Positions 1-10,262 are shown, counted from the first letter of the stretch. The stretch is 64,000 nucleotides of DNA from Biomphalaria glabrata (GCF_947242115.1 NC_074719.1:44778384-44842383); one strand, 5' to 3'. The notes: generated by a model from the sequence alone, not told the origin. Program-made: numbers and translations.

Positions 1-3000
1 TTTAACAAAAGTCTCCTTACCAATGTTGGTTACATTGAGGCGCTGAAGATTGACGACTTTGACTGCTTCATCTTTCACGACGTCGACCTGGTACCCATTG
101 ATGACCGGAACATCTACAGGTGCCATACCGACGGGCCTGTTCACATGGCGGCTGCTATCAATAAATTCAACTATAGGTAAGAAAGGAGGCGCGGTGGCTG
201 AGTGGTAAGTTATTGGCCTCGGAACCGATTGTCCGAGGTTCGAATCCTGGTGAAGAATTGGATTTTTAATTTCGGTATCTCTAGGGCGTCTCTGAGTCCA
301 CCCAGCTTTAATTGATACCTGGCATTAGTTGGGGAAAAGTAGCGACGGTCGGACGTTGTGCTGGCCAAATGACACCCTCGTTAACCATGGGTCACAGAAA
401 CAGATGACCTTTAGGGCCCTACATCATCTGACCACATAGTCTGAAAAGATAACTGTTTTTTTTATAGGTAAGAAAGCAGCGGAGATACATAAGAGAACAG
501 TGTACACCAACTACGCTTACAAACACTATTATAATTGATAAGATTTATTTATAGTTTGTTGAATGCTAAGTCAAAAGAGAAAAAACAACAACAACAACAT
601 GAAAAGCCAGCGTTTCTCAAATCTTTACAAATGATGCCCCCTAGTCAAACTAATTTCCGTTCGCGCCCATCTTTATCCACCCAGGTGATGGTTGTCTGGT
701 GCTGTGTTACACATTCTGAACTGTTTTTCCAAGATTTCAATAATTCCGGGTTCGAACCCAGCACGCCGCCACCCCCCCCCCCACCCGTTGCGCTGCGGGA
801 GGTTTGAGCTAGGATGTAATCATCTTCAAATGGGAAGAAACACCCGAAACGTAGAAGAGAACAATACTTGTAGGAGTGCGGTTTGTGTGGGCGCTGGAAG
901 CTCCCCCCCCCTCCCAGCGAAACCAAACGTTTTCCTCTATTCTAAACCTCCAGAAACTCATTCTCCTGGTGTCTACAACCGAGACCAATCTTATAGAAGG
1001 CCTGAACACTGGCCTACAACGTCACAACCTGTGGGCTGTCGAGACCAATAGTTCGTTGCCACGTCGTACAGGCCTGTGACATGGCAACACGCAAGCTTAA
1101 AATATATGGCCATATTACAAGATCTTCGGTGCTCGCAAAGACCTTCCTTCAGGGAACAGTAACAGGAAAAAGAAGAAGAAGAGGCCGACAGAGAAAGCGA
1201 AGGGAGGACAACATAAAAGAATGGGCGGGCCTGTTATTGAAAGAGGTTCTAAGGCAAAAGACAGAGAAATGGAGAAAAACTGTCGAGGAGCATGGTGCCC
1301 CAACGGTCAAACAGACTAAGGGATATGTAAGGTATAACAATCGGTATTGCTACAACCCATTCCTCCCCTCCTGCGATGAAGAGCGTAAGTCGAAGTTCAA
1401 TTAAGAAGTGTTTGGATTTTCCAGTACTGAAGTTATAAGAGACATTCGAAGCAGTACAGCATGTTTGTTTTGGATACAGGCGTGGTCATCGCGAGGTCGC
1501 CATTGTGTGCAGCCGAAATCAATTGTTTTAGAAGGCCTGAATGCTGGCCTGCGACGTCGCAACCTGTTGACACTGTAGACCAATGGCTCGTTGCCACGTC
1601 ACAAGTCGGACGCCACAATATTTTGACAACTTCGACAATCTTAATATAATGAATTATGGATACTTTGATTATCTTGATAATACAATGCATTATAGATACT
1701 TTAACTATCTTTACAGTCTAATGTATTTCGTATACTTTGAGTATCTTGACGATACAATGTATTATAGATACTTTAACTATCTTTACAGTCTAATGTAGTA
1801 GGATAGTCCTACTATTACGGATATTTGTACTATGTTTACAGTCTAATGTTTTAAGGATACTCTGGCTATCTTTGCAGTCTAATGTATCATGGATACTTCG
1901 GCGGAGTGGTCGCTTTCACGAGGAAGCAGTACCTCAAGATCAACGGCGCTTCAAACATGTACTTCGGGTGGGGCGCCGATGACGATGACTTGAGAGATCG
2001 GTAATGAACAGAAAGTTACTTTAGTTTTGAGTACCGTACATCTATAAGTACAAATAGTTATTTATTTTTAATAGTTGGTCTGTGCAGTAAGGCGTGCTTA
2101 GTAATATTAAGAGAGAAAAGTGTGGGGTGAAGCTTTGTTTAGATTATCTCCCCGTAAATAGATTTCACAGATTGTTAAGGACTTGAACAAGCCGGGTCTT
2201 TCAAAGCCAAATGTTGCAACATAGATCACCGGAAAATATTAAGTCTCCCGATCTAGAGAGATCTATTTTTACAGTACCTCTATTTAACCCGTTCAACTCA
2301 TGGACATTAAAGACACGGATCTCGAAAACGGCTCTAACGATGTTCCTAGAAATTTGACAAAGTGTGTATATTTTTTGGGGCAAAGAATTACTGGCGAATG
2401 GGCTACAAGTTATAATGTTCTTTAAAATGAAATTTGGTCTGGACGAGAGGCCAAGTGCGCTTGAACTTGGCTTGGCTTGGCTACCTAGAAGGGGGCTCGA
2501 GGTTCGACACCCGACTCGGGCAGAGTTGTGTTTACTGAGCGCCTAAAGGCAGCACGGAAAACAGACTCCTTGATTTCCCCTCCCCCACTGGTCCACAAAT
2601 GAGGTTGGACCAAAAGCGCTCTGAGCATGCTATAAGCATGAAAGTAGCGCTATATAAAAGCTATAATAATAATAATAATAATAATTACGAGAAGCATATC
2701 CTGAAACTCAATGTTGTCGACAAATGCCGAAAATGTGGAAATGTGGGCGAGTCGATTGAACACATTATGGCAGGATGTCCAGCCCTATCAGAATCAGCCT
2801 ACCTGGGTCGCCATAACCAAGTTGCAAAGTTAATACACCAACACCTGGCTTTGACGTACAAATTGATCGGTAAGGACACTCCCCCTTATTATAAATACTC
2901 TCCGCAAGAGGTTCTCGAGTCTACTGAACATCTGCTGTACTGGGATAGGCCTATTCTGACCGACAAAACGGTAGATTTCAATCGCCCGGATCTGCTGTTC

Positions 3001-5580
3001 ATCGATAAAAAAGAAAAAACCGCTACCATTATCGATATCGCCGTACCACTGTCTCATAATTTAAGAAAAACTGAGATAGAAAAACAAAGAAAATATGGGA
3101 ACCTAGGCTTGGAGATTAAGCGTCTATGGAAATTGTCCAAAATAACAATATACCCCATTGTTATATCAACCGAGGGGATAATAACAACTGACCTCACAGA
3201 CACCTTCAAGGCCCTTAACATTCCTAGGAACATCTTCGTTGCCTGTCAGAGGGCGGTACTGCTGCAGACCTGCCACATCACCAGAAAATTCCTCAGTGGA
3301 AACTGTTAAAGGGACTACGATGAATTTTGTTTCTCTTTAGCGAAACTCGACCCTGGCAGCGCCAGAGAATGACTACTCGTTCATTTCTAACATAATAATA
3401 GTATCTTGAACACACCTACGTCAGCGGATATTCCCGAATATATTCATTACAGAGTTAAATAAATAAATAGACATTCTGCAACATTTCGTCTTCTAAGCCT
3501 GAATCTATAGGCCTATGATTAGAGTTGTATATACACTTGACTAGATTTATACATTCGCTTAACCAAGATTTTTGGGGGGGCTTTGGGCGAGGTAATTCTT
3601 TTTCTATTTTTTAAAACTTATTATCCATTCGTTATCAAGAGCTAATTAATGGCTCTTACTAAAATTCGTCAGCTTTATAAAGGAAGAATCGTGTTAAAAA
3701 AACAACACCTTATTGATGTTGCTTGTTTATCATAGAACCGAAGCTCATTGTAGCTGGATAATTCATTAACCCACTTCGCAACCGCTCTAAGTGGCGACTT
3801 GTATCTTCTTTTTCCTATTCGCTCTAACATTTTTTGGTCCGATTAAACAGAATTTCGATTCAAATAACTTAAGGAAACACAATTTCACCTATATTAGGGG
3901 ATTTGTTTCAAATCTCAAAGACAACCTGCACCCATTAAACCACTGGTACATAAGATCTAAAAGAAGTGGTCGTCTCCTTTCCATTAGGACTAAAACTGAA
4001 AGATGTAAAAACTTCTTTATCCCACTTTCGGACAGAGTGTTACAAGATCAGCTGTCGTCATCGAGAAGTACATAGAAGTCAAATTCATAAAGCGCTGATT
4101 GTGTATGTGTTTTTGTGTGTGAATGTTGTTCGAATTTTTCATCTATACTGTTATTGTACAGTAGTTACGCTGAGCTTGTCAATTGTAGTCAAACTGAATT
4201 TCCATTAGATTGGATCAATAAAAATTATCTTAAAATATATATTAATTTACAGAGTGACATTCAAAAATTTGACTCTGTTTCGAAAAACGTATAAATATGG
4301 AGCCTATGACATGCTGTATCACACAGATTCCAAGAAGAACTCTGACAGGTAACTAATGAGCACTATGTTAGTCGTGTGTAGGCCTATATCTATTAATCTA
4401 TACTGTATTTAGTTCGTTTAAGTGTTATACCTATGGAGGTGATGCGCGCGCGCGCGTGTGTGTGTGTGGGGGTGGGGGGTGGGGGTGGGGGGGGGGCTAG
4501 CTGAAACACTACACAGACCAAAGCTAGATGAGCGGTCAAACTTGACGAGTGGCGTCGGTCATCCGTGACGAGTGGCGACGCGGCGACGTTTGGGGAAAGA
4601 TGTATTGCCACCAACTATGAATTACAAAATATTCATATCCCCTCGCACAAGGCAGAAAATTTCCCAAACGAAATAAACTAGAACTTCTCAATCTCCTATT
4701 CAAAATTCAAATGCCACCGTTTTCCTCCAAAGTTAACAGAAGATACAGACTGGCCACAACTCAGTCTTGACAAATTTCTTTATATTCAACTCACTCTGTC
4801 TGTCTGTCTGTCTGGTAAAAGTTTGAATTCGTTATTTCCCCCACATCCAATCTCGAATCAAGCTGAAATTGTGCACAATTATTTCTTTTACCTGACAACA
4901 AAGAAATCAATAAAAATTAGTTAACTAACTATTGTCAATAAATTATTTTGCTTGGTATCTCGAACAATGGAAAGAAGTTGTTTAATTGAAGTAGTGGGAT
5001 AAGCTGAATTAGTCCCCTTTATAGGACGTCGTATGAGTCTCAGAGAACACAAACATGAAACACGACGAGACAATTGAAACAATACACAACTATACAATCT
5101 TCTATGTTCATAGGAACTTCCCTAGCAGAGTGGTTAGAATGTCGGCTTGAGGAGGCTTGTGCCATGAGTTCGAATTCAGGTCGCCCAACCCTTTTTTATA
5201 TAAATGCTTTTTTTGTTTAGTCTTGATGCATTACAGATTTAATTACATGACTGATCCAAACTAAATAATACAAGGATGCTTAATATAAAGCTTTGCCTGT
5301 CTTTTTTTTAAAGTATGTTTTTATATTTTCAATTTACAGGTTTAAAGTTTATAAAACGCGAAAGGTCAGGCAAGACTATGATGGTCTTAATTCGGTGGTT
5401 TATACATCGTCTGGTTTACTGTTGCTTCCAGCATACACCCGGATTGGAGTGTCTTATGACAGAGTCCTCGTTGAGAAGGTAACAAAGAAAAGAATAATTA
5501 AACAAAACAAAAGAGTAACAGATTGTCATAAGAATAATACAAGAATAATGTTTAACAGCTTGGTTGTCGAAATGAGGTAA
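1..5580 (+). CDS. beta-1,4-galactosyltransferase family gene, 3' part (four exons)
   Basis: Golgi type II glycosyltransferase that transfers a hexose from a UDP-sugar to a GlcNAc acceptor; only the C-terminal catalytic part lies in the window. Exons: 1-176 (open at the left edge), 1878-2000, 4253-4348 and 5340-5478. The last exon may read on to a stop at 5578-5580 or be spliced at GTAACA after 5478. All introns are GT-AG and the phases agree (2, 2, 2). Seen in translation: FHDVDLVP (metal-binding DVD), [30 protein letters not shown] (family usual GWGGEDDD), MLYH (metal-binding Met/His), DSKKN and DGLNSVVY. These come in the order and spacing of the family. Oddities: the usual Gly-Glu before the Asp triplet is Ala-Asp, a SINE sits on the first donor, and decoy acceptors precede exon 2. 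The YFGG tyrosine is the residue associated with galactose as donor sugar in this family. Confidence 0.9.
186..462 (+). mobile_element. SINE-A copy 1 (tRNA-derived) inserted at a splice donor
   Basis: The head has pol III A-box-like GTGGCTGAGTGGTAA and B-box GGTTCGAATCC. The body is shared with at least eight other copies in the window (CCACCCAGC, GTGCTGGCC, ACACCCTCGTTAACC, CATCATCTG). It is flanked by a perfect 14-bp direct repeat TATAGGTAAGAAAG at 172-185 and 463-476, which is the target-site duplication. The repeat contains the end of the first exon and its donor. Confidence 0.9.
733..870 (+). mobile_element. SINE-D copy (diverged)
   Basis: Contains the B-box-like GGGTTCGAACCCAGC, a C-run, GCGGGAGGTTTGAGCTAGGA and ATCTTCAAATGGGAAGAAAC. 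The clean copy at 9058-9232 has the same order of blocks. It is diverged and its head is short. Confidence 0.6.
995..1078 (+). repeat. Dispersed repeat E, copy 1
   Basis: GAAGGCCTGAACACTGGCC, then ACAACGTCACAACCTG, then GACCAATAGTTCGTTGCCAC. Related copies lie at 1524-1612, 11916-12025 and, inverted, 19490-19590. The class is unknown and no coding content is seen. Confidence 0.6.
1081..1335 (+). pseudogene. LINE-A C-terminal fragment (non-LTR reverse transcriptase)
   Basis: Reads as the extreme C-terminus of a non-LTR polyprotein: [35 protein letters not shown] and [12 protein letters not shown]. The same segment recurs at 6860-7262 (-), 11268-11590 (+), 49941-50062 (-) and 50487-50570 (+). 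It is 5'-truncated, and no RT domain is present. I cannot assign the LINE clade from this tail. It lies in intron 1 of the galactosyltransferase gene. Confidence 0.75.
1524..1612 (+). repeat. Dispersed repeat E, copy 2
   Basis: Same block order as 995-1078: GAAGGCCTGAATGCTGGCC, GCAACCTG, GACCAATGGCTCGTTGCCAC. Confidence 0.6.
1627..1877. repeat. 36-bp minisatellite that runs into the exon-2 splice acceptor
   Basis: Degenerate 36-bp units of the form TCTAATGTATTATAGATACT + TTAACTATCTTTACAG. The last unit supplies the polypyrimidine tract and AG (1876-1877) of the genuine acceptor. Its first bases, TCTAATGTAT, match the start of exon 2. Further AGs in the same context end at 1716, 1788 and 1841. 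Confidence 0.85.
2310..2410. repeat. Dispersed repeat, single diverged copy
   Basis: TCTCGAAAACGGCT and TTCCTAGAAATTTGACA match blocks of the three-unit cluster at 14530-14870. No coding content. Confidence 0.4.
2440..2682 (+). mobile_element. SINE-B copy 1
   Basis: Head has GGGGGCTCGAGGTTCGACAC (B-box-like). The body has GCGCCTAAAGGCAGCACGG, a C-rich stretch, TTGGACCAAAAGCGCTCTG and AAAGTAGCGCTATATAAAAG. It ends in (AAT)n. Strong copies are at 16190-16402 and 58553-58796, and an inverted one at 19628-19830. The (AAT)n tail is the left flank of the LINE fragment that follows. Confidence 0.85.
2683..3413 (+). pseudogene. R2/R4-type LINE, 3' part: CCHC finger and restriction-like endonuclease
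   Basis: An open frame (ending at 3309) encodes the C-terminus of a non-LTR element of the restriction-like-endonuclease group. It has a CCHC finger, [18 protein letters not shown], and then RPDLLFID followed by ATIIDIAVP, which fits the PD...D endonuclease core, and then [16 protein letters not shown]. The RT domain is absent, so the copy is 5'-truncated. Its frame is fused upstream to SINE-B sequence, so the apparent ATG at 2599 is a SINE codon, not a LINE start. The 3' UTR (AAAGGGACTACGATGAATT ... CGCCAGAGAATGA) ends in an AATAAT tail. The same 3' end recurs at 26062-26195. Family usage suggests R2/R4/NeSL-type; the exact clade is inference. Confidence 0.8.
3414..4084. other. Intronic stretch without recognised feature
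   Basis: AT-rich sequence inside intron 2 of the galactosyltransferase gene. I see no supported gene; the short frames at 3791-4075 have no recognisable domain. Confidence 0.5.
4085..4235 (+). repeat. LINE-type 3' end (family H)
   Basis: Shares with 38640-38768 the blocks TTTGTGTGTGAATGTTGTT, TTATTGTACAGTAG, GTAGTCAAACTGAATTTCC and TTGGATCAATAAAAAT, followed by TATCTTA-like repeats. The AATAAA-type signal and short tandem tail are typical of a LINE 3' end. It ends just before exon 3. Confidence 0.6.
4443..4497. repeat. GC/GT/G simple repeat
   Basis: Alternating CG and TG dinucleotides followed by G-runs. Confidence 0.9.
4780..5022 (-). repeat. Dispersed AAGGGGACTAA repeat, copy in reverse orientation
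   Basis: On the - strand it begins TATAAAGGGGACTAATTCAG and ends in the GACAGACAGA motif (seen here as TCTGTCTGTCTGTCTG). Homologous to copies at 22880-23330, 31420-31640, 33890-34310, 48190-48540, 53830-54330 and 59605-59790. Confidence 0.6.
5106..5195 (+). mobile_element. SINE-C head (tRNA-like)
   Basis: CTAGCAGAGTGGTTAGAATG resembles a tRNA D-arm/A-box and GAGTTCGAATTCAGG a B-box. The close relative at 28330-28405 has CTAACAGAGTGGTTAGCACG and GAGTTCGAATTCAGG. Confidence 0.6.
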
Positions 5581-5734
5581 CTTGTAAATTACAGACCTTC
5601 CTTTTGGTTGGCGTCACGTCTTTATAATTGAGAGTATACTGTCTCTATTTCCATGAAAAACAGATTCGGAGGAGCCTCTAGGCCTCTACTTATATAGACT
5701 GAAGAGATTTTCAATTTATTTTCCTTGTGTTAAA

Positions 5735-5915
5735 TGTTTGTTTTACATGTTTCGGATGTTCCTTCAGAGTTGAAGATAATTACTTCCTAGTCCAAACCTC
5801 CCGCAGGACGACGGGGGATGGGAGCGGGCAGGGTTTGAACCCTGGACCATCGATAAATCTGAACGACAGTCCAGCGCGCAAACCGCACGACCAGGCAGCC
5901 ATCCTGCTTTCAAAA
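5735..5915 (-). mobile_element. SINE-D copy
   Basis: On the - strand: GCTGCCTGGTCGTGCGGTTT, GCGCGCTGGACTGTCGTTC, the B-box GGTCCAGGGTTCAAACCCTG, GCGGGAGGTTTGGACTAGG and TCAACTCTGAAGGAACATCC. The block order is the same as at 9058-9232. Confidence 0.8.
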
Positions 5916-6090
5916 GCAATTCAATAAACAAATGATTCAGCGGTGAACATAAAAAAATAAATCACTTGCACTATTAAAATAATGCCCTGACTGACGGTAA
6001 AGTATTATCGTTGAATAAATAAAGCACAGTGATGATTAAAGATATTAATTAGAGAATAATAAAAACTGAAAAAAAACCTGGAACAATGAT

Positions 6091-6409
6091 TCCGATAGCT
6101 AGCTCTACTTTGCTTATACAGTCCCGAATCAAGACTCCGATAGCTAGCTCTACTTTGCTTATATAGTCCCGAATCAAGACTCCGATAGCTAGCTCTACTT
6201 TGCTTATATAGTCCCGAATCAAGACTCCGATAGCTAGCTCTACTTTGCTTATATAGTCCCGAATCAAGACTCCGATAGCTAGCTCTACTTTGCTTATATA
6301 GTCCCGAATCAAGACTCCGATAGCTAGCTCTACTTTGCTTATACAGTATCGGATCAAGACTCCGATAGCTAGCTCTACTTTGCTTATACAGTCCCGAATC
6401 AAGACTATT
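6091..6409. repeat. 45-bp minisatellite, seven units
   Basis: Unit TCCGATAGCTAGCTCTACTT + TGCTTATATAGTCCCGAATC + AAGAC, nearly perfect. A 45-base unit keeps one frame open on the - strand (ISKVELAIGVLIRDY per unit), but this is a repeat artefact. Confidence 0.95.
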
Positions 6410-6850
6410 TTAGAGTGTTTATATCAGTGTTTCACAAACTGTGTTCTGTGGAACCTTAGTTTTCTGCGAGGCCTGACTAGATGTTCCACGAACTACTGGA
6501 ATAATTAACTAGTAGGCCACCACATGTATTAATCTCACTTTGAAAAAATAAGCAAAGTGTTCCGCTAAATACTCAGAATGCGCGAAGTGTTCCGTTAAGG
6601 AAAAAGTTTGGGAAACATTGTTGACGCCATTATTAGTATTTTCGCAAGTTTCTTAAACTTCTGTGTCTTGTCCTTTTATCCAGTACTAAATATATGTCAG
6701 TGACAAGTTTGTTTACATTAAGGTCATCTAGATTGTTCAGTCTAGCAATAAGCATGTCCCCCCCTCTCTCTCTCTCTCTCTCTGTCTTTTCTGGCTTACC
6801 CATAGAAGTGTGACAGTTAGACGGGCTATACCTCCTGTCATAGAATTTTG
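6410..6850. other. No gene seen
   Basis: AT-rich sequence with a short CT microsatellite at 6764-6783. Nothing else supportable. Confidence 0.5.
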
Positions 6851-6859
6851 CCGGACCGT

Positions 6860-7262
6860 CCTTGTGTCAGGGTTTACCTTTACCTATCCCTTAGTCTGTT
6901 GGACCGTTGGGGTACCAAGCAAGATTTGTCGACCGTCTTTCTCCATTCCTCCCTGTCTTTTGCCTTGTTTAAAACCTCTGTCAATGGTAGGCCCGTCCAT
7001 TCTTTTATGTTGCCCTCCCATCGCTTTCTCTGTCTGCCTGTTCTTCTTTTTCCTGGTACTGTTCCCTGAAGGAAGGTCTTTGCGAGCCCCGTGGATCTTG
7101 TAATATGGCCATATATTTTAAGCTTGCGTTTCTTTACAATAGTTAGCAGGTCATCATGGGGTCGAATCGCTGCAGTAACCCTGTCTCTAATCTCTTGGTT
7201 TGTGATGAGGTATTCCATTGCTAGGATCCTCCTCTCTAGCTCTGCTATGTCAGGGTTACATA
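6860..7262 (-). pseudogene. LINE-A C-terminal fragment
   Basis: The longest LINE-A copy. In one - strand frame it reads [77 protein letters not shown] and [14 protein letters not shown]. It is 5'-truncated and has no RT core. Confidence 0.8.
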
Positions 7263-7284
7263 TTGTAAACTAAAAGTGATATTA

Positions 7285-7460
7285 AAAATCCCAAATAGTG
7301 CTTGAAGCAATTGAAGCGGCTACTTTCGGTCCCCTGACAGTAAAGGCGGTTGGTCGCTGTGCTGGCCACAAGGTACAAATGTTAATTATCGGCCGTTGAA
7401 ACCGATGAGATTGACACTGCCTGCCTCATGAGCAGCAAGACCTAATAGGGGAACGAAATG
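7285..7460 (+). mobile_element. SINE-A partial copy
   Basis: Retains GGCGGTTGGTCGCTGTGCTG and GCCACAA from the SINE-A body and a CTGCCTCATGAGCAGCAAGA tail. Head missing. Confidence 0.5.
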
Positions 7461-7477
7461 TTTTTTGTTTTTTTTCA

Positions 7478-7670
7478 AATGCAATAACTTCCCCCTCCCC
7501 CAATGCCGTAACTTTTTTCTTCATAAATGCCGTAACATATTTCCCAAATGCCGTAACTTTTCTTCACTAAACGACGTAACTTTCTATTTTTGTTTAAAAT
7601 TAAAATGCCTTCATTTTTTTCCTGAATGGCGTAACATTTTCCATAAATGCTGTAACCTTTGTTTTCCTAT
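7478..7670. repeat. Degenerate tandem repeat around ATGCCGTAAC
   Basis: AATGCCGTAACTTTT-type units recur six or seven times with variable spacers. Confidence 0.7.
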
Positions 7671-7949
7671 GGCACAGGCTATGATAGTTTTCTCACCTGC
7701 TCTTACTCCTTCTCCCAGGCTATACCTCTACACATTGGATCTGGACCTACGAATGACTTTGAATATATGCAAGCCAAGTTTGTCACTATTGAATAATACG
7801 CAGAGAACAAAAAAACTTACTTAAGTTAGCATAGCGAAAATGAGCAAATACATTCTGATTTTATGATGGTATATCACCACAACACTGATACATTTTATGA
7901 ACTTTATCTCTGCTCGCAAAATTTGGAGGAAAATTTTGATACTTCAAAT

Positions 7950-8100
7950 GTTTGACACGTTTCGGAGGCTCCTTCAGAGTTGAGGATAAGATACGTCCTA
8001 TTCCAAATCTCCCTCAAGACGACGTGGGGTGGCATGAACCAGAGACAAGCGAGACAACCGAACGACAGTCCAGTGAGCATACCAGGCCAGGCAGCCATAA
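7950..8100 (-). mobile_element. SINE-D copy (diverged)
   Basis: Contains TTTCGGAGGCTCCTTCAGAG, TCCAAATCTCC and CCGAACGACAGTCCAGTGAG, the same blocks as 5735-5915. The B-box is decayed. Confidence 0.65.
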
Positions 8101-8399
8101 TTCTATTATTCTTCTTCATTTTTTGAAATTTAAACATAAAAAAAATCTAGAGGAAAAAAAAACAACAACAACAATAAAAGTTAATCAAAAAGACTTATGT
8201 TTTCTACTTTTGTAATTGTTAACTTATTATTTTTTCTATGCTGCTCACTGGCAGACCTTGGTTATGGCGCCCCCCCCCCTAAACTGTATTGGTTGTTCCT
8301 GTTCTTTTGAACCCAGCAGCTGCGTGAAAAGGGAGGGGGGCTGCTTTGTGGACTGCTTTGTGGAAGACGTTTTGACCATAACCTTTGCCCTAACTCTCA

Positions 8400-8500
8400 T
8401 CTAGTCCTCCACGAGATTAGTCATATTTCTATAGTCCTCCATGAATGGAGCCTTATTTCTATAGTCCTTCACGAGATGAGCCATAGTCCTATATTCGTCT
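8400..8500. repeat. Short tandem repeat, three units
   Basis: TATAGTCCTCCACGAGAT-like units about 40 bp apart. Confidence 0.7.
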
Positions 8501-8639
8501 CACGTGCGAAAGAGTCCCACGAAAGACATTACTATTATATATAAAATCGAGAGATCTAATTCTGATAAAATATTCGATGAACAAAAATAATCGACCGTCA
8601 CTTAATTTCACACAGAATCTCTATTTTATTTCTTGTCTA

Positions 8640-8785
8640 ACCGCCCGTATTATCTAGTTGTATTCAAATATTGATGCTGGTGGGAATGTACACTTTGGTT
8701 TCTTATAGTTCAAATGTTTTTTGTTTGGTGTAATGCACAAATTGTAAGACAAATTTCCATACGGACAATAAAGATTATTATTATT
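8640..8785 (+). repeat. LINE-type 3' end (family G)
   Basis: Shares GGTGGGAATGTACACTTTGG, TTTGGTGTAATGCACAAATT and GTAAGACAAATTTC with the inverted copy at 51470-51590. Both end in an (ATT)n tail. Confidence 0.65.
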
Positions 8786-9057
8786 ATTAGGGCACCTAGA
8801 GCCACCTTCCTTGTTGTCTGCTGAACAGACCTGAGCGACAGACGACGTCATGCCTGGTGCAGCAGCCAATCCGTCCGGTTTAGTCATGCCTCCCTTGTCT
8901 GGGCGATGATGCGCGTCACGCTTGAGGTGGTGTTCTGACCGGACGTCATTGTCAAGAACAGAGGCGAGCTAATTTTGTCAGTCCGTCACGTTCTTATCTC
9001 ATGGTCACATTATGACTGTGTGAATATTTTCCTGACCTATGTCTAACTGACCAATCA

Positions 9058-9232
9058 CACATTTTCCTGGTCGTGAGGTTCGCGCGCTGGACTGTCGTTC
9101 AGATTTATCGATGGTCCAGGGTTCAAACCCTGCCCGCTCCCATCCCCCGTCGTCCTGCGGGAGGTTTGGACTAGGAAGTAAATTATCTTCAACTCTGAAG
9201 GAACATCCGAAACATGTAAAACATTTTACAAA
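9058..9232 (+). mobile_element. SINE-D, reference copy
   Basis: CCTGGTCGTGAGGTTCGCGC, then CTGGACTGTCGTTC, B-box GGTCCAGGGTTCAAACCCTG, GCGGGAGGTTTGGACTAGGA and CTCTGAAGGAACATCCGAAA. The pol III boxes suggest tRNA ancestry. Confidence 0.8.
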
Positions 9233-9249
9233 CATTTTTCTGAATCTGT

Positions 9250-9842
9250 TTTTTACTTCCGCCCAGACGGCGTATAAGCTTCAAACGTCAGCGGTCGCTT
9301 TCTTCTCTCTGGATAGTTACAGCGTGTTCGTTTCCCAGAATCTATTATATTCACGCACTCGTTCTACTCCTTTGACTTGTGTTTTATAAGACGTTTAATT
9401 GTTTTCAAGTTAGAAAATTAAATTAAGAATGAGGTCAGCAGGATATCACGTGACTACGATGTGTGATGTGTGGATAGTGAAATGGTTGTGGGGGCTCTCT
9501 TCCGTCCTTCAACTGCGACGGACTCTGTCTTTAGTCAGCCCGACGGCCTTTTTGCTTCCCTGTTGGCCTAACCGTCTCCTCTAGAGACGTTTCCACGTTG
9601 AGGGCAAAAAGCAGTCATCGGCCCAAAGGCGTGGCTAGGTTATACGACGCCCCGTGCGGCCCGCACCACCCGTACATTACTTGCTACGTCTTGGCCCGGT
9701 TTTTCGATTTTGTATCTGTTGTTGCTTCTTTCTGTTTTCTTAAGTTGAAGGATCACAATATTGATCTAAACAAGTTTAAATAGCATCTCGCTTCCGAAGT
9801 GAACATTCTAGAATTGTCCTTAAATAGATTAGAAATTATTTT
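9250..9842. other. No gene seen
   Basis: Includes CGTGCGGCCCGCACCACCCG at 9653-9672, a block also present at 41917-41936 and probably part of a hAT MITE. No supported coding region. Confidence 0.4.
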
Positions 9843-10105
9843 TAGCGGCCCCCGAAAGTAGAACACACGCTATTAGTTTTGTGTGGTCTGTCTGTCGTCC
9901 GTCTGTACCGTTTAGATCTCGTAAACTAGAAAAGATATTGAAAATCCATCATATTTTAGACCTTTCAATGTTCTACTTTTTTCTTTTCTGAAAGCGAAAA
10001 ATTTAATTTTTAAAATCAACTATGTAAGCAGTTTTTTCATAAAATTACATCATTTTTACAATTATTCACTATTAATAGTAACAACCACGGGAGGCTATTA
10101 ATAAA
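9843..10105 (+). repeat. Dispersed repeat with an inverted copy at 50993-51145
   Basis: Shares ATTCACTATTAATAGTAACAA, the TTTTTCTTTTCTGAAAGCGA block and the CATAAAATTACATCA-like block, in reverse order and strand, with 50993-51145. Type unknown. Confidence 0.55.
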
Positions 10106-10262
10106 GGGAGATTATTATTTATGATATCGGGGACCGATTCTGAGTTTGTGTTTCCATACATACTGTTTTGTAACCTTGTATAGCTTTACGTTCTTACATA
10201 ATTTGTAAACGATTTGAAACAAATACAGAACTCATCTACTAGTTGTTATAAAGTAAATTTAA

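Noticed and set aside
2599-2682. ATG at 2599 as the start of a gene
   Set aside because: The first ~28 codons are SINE-B and its (AAT)n tail. The LINE part begins after it.
3791-4208. Two + frames of 80-94 residues in an intron
   Set aside because: No domain or codon signal, and the second overlaps a repeat shared with 38640-38768.
7465-7824. + frame with CRNF repeats (Cys-rich)
   Set aside because: Cys spacing comes from the degenerate ATGCCGTAAC tandem repeat.
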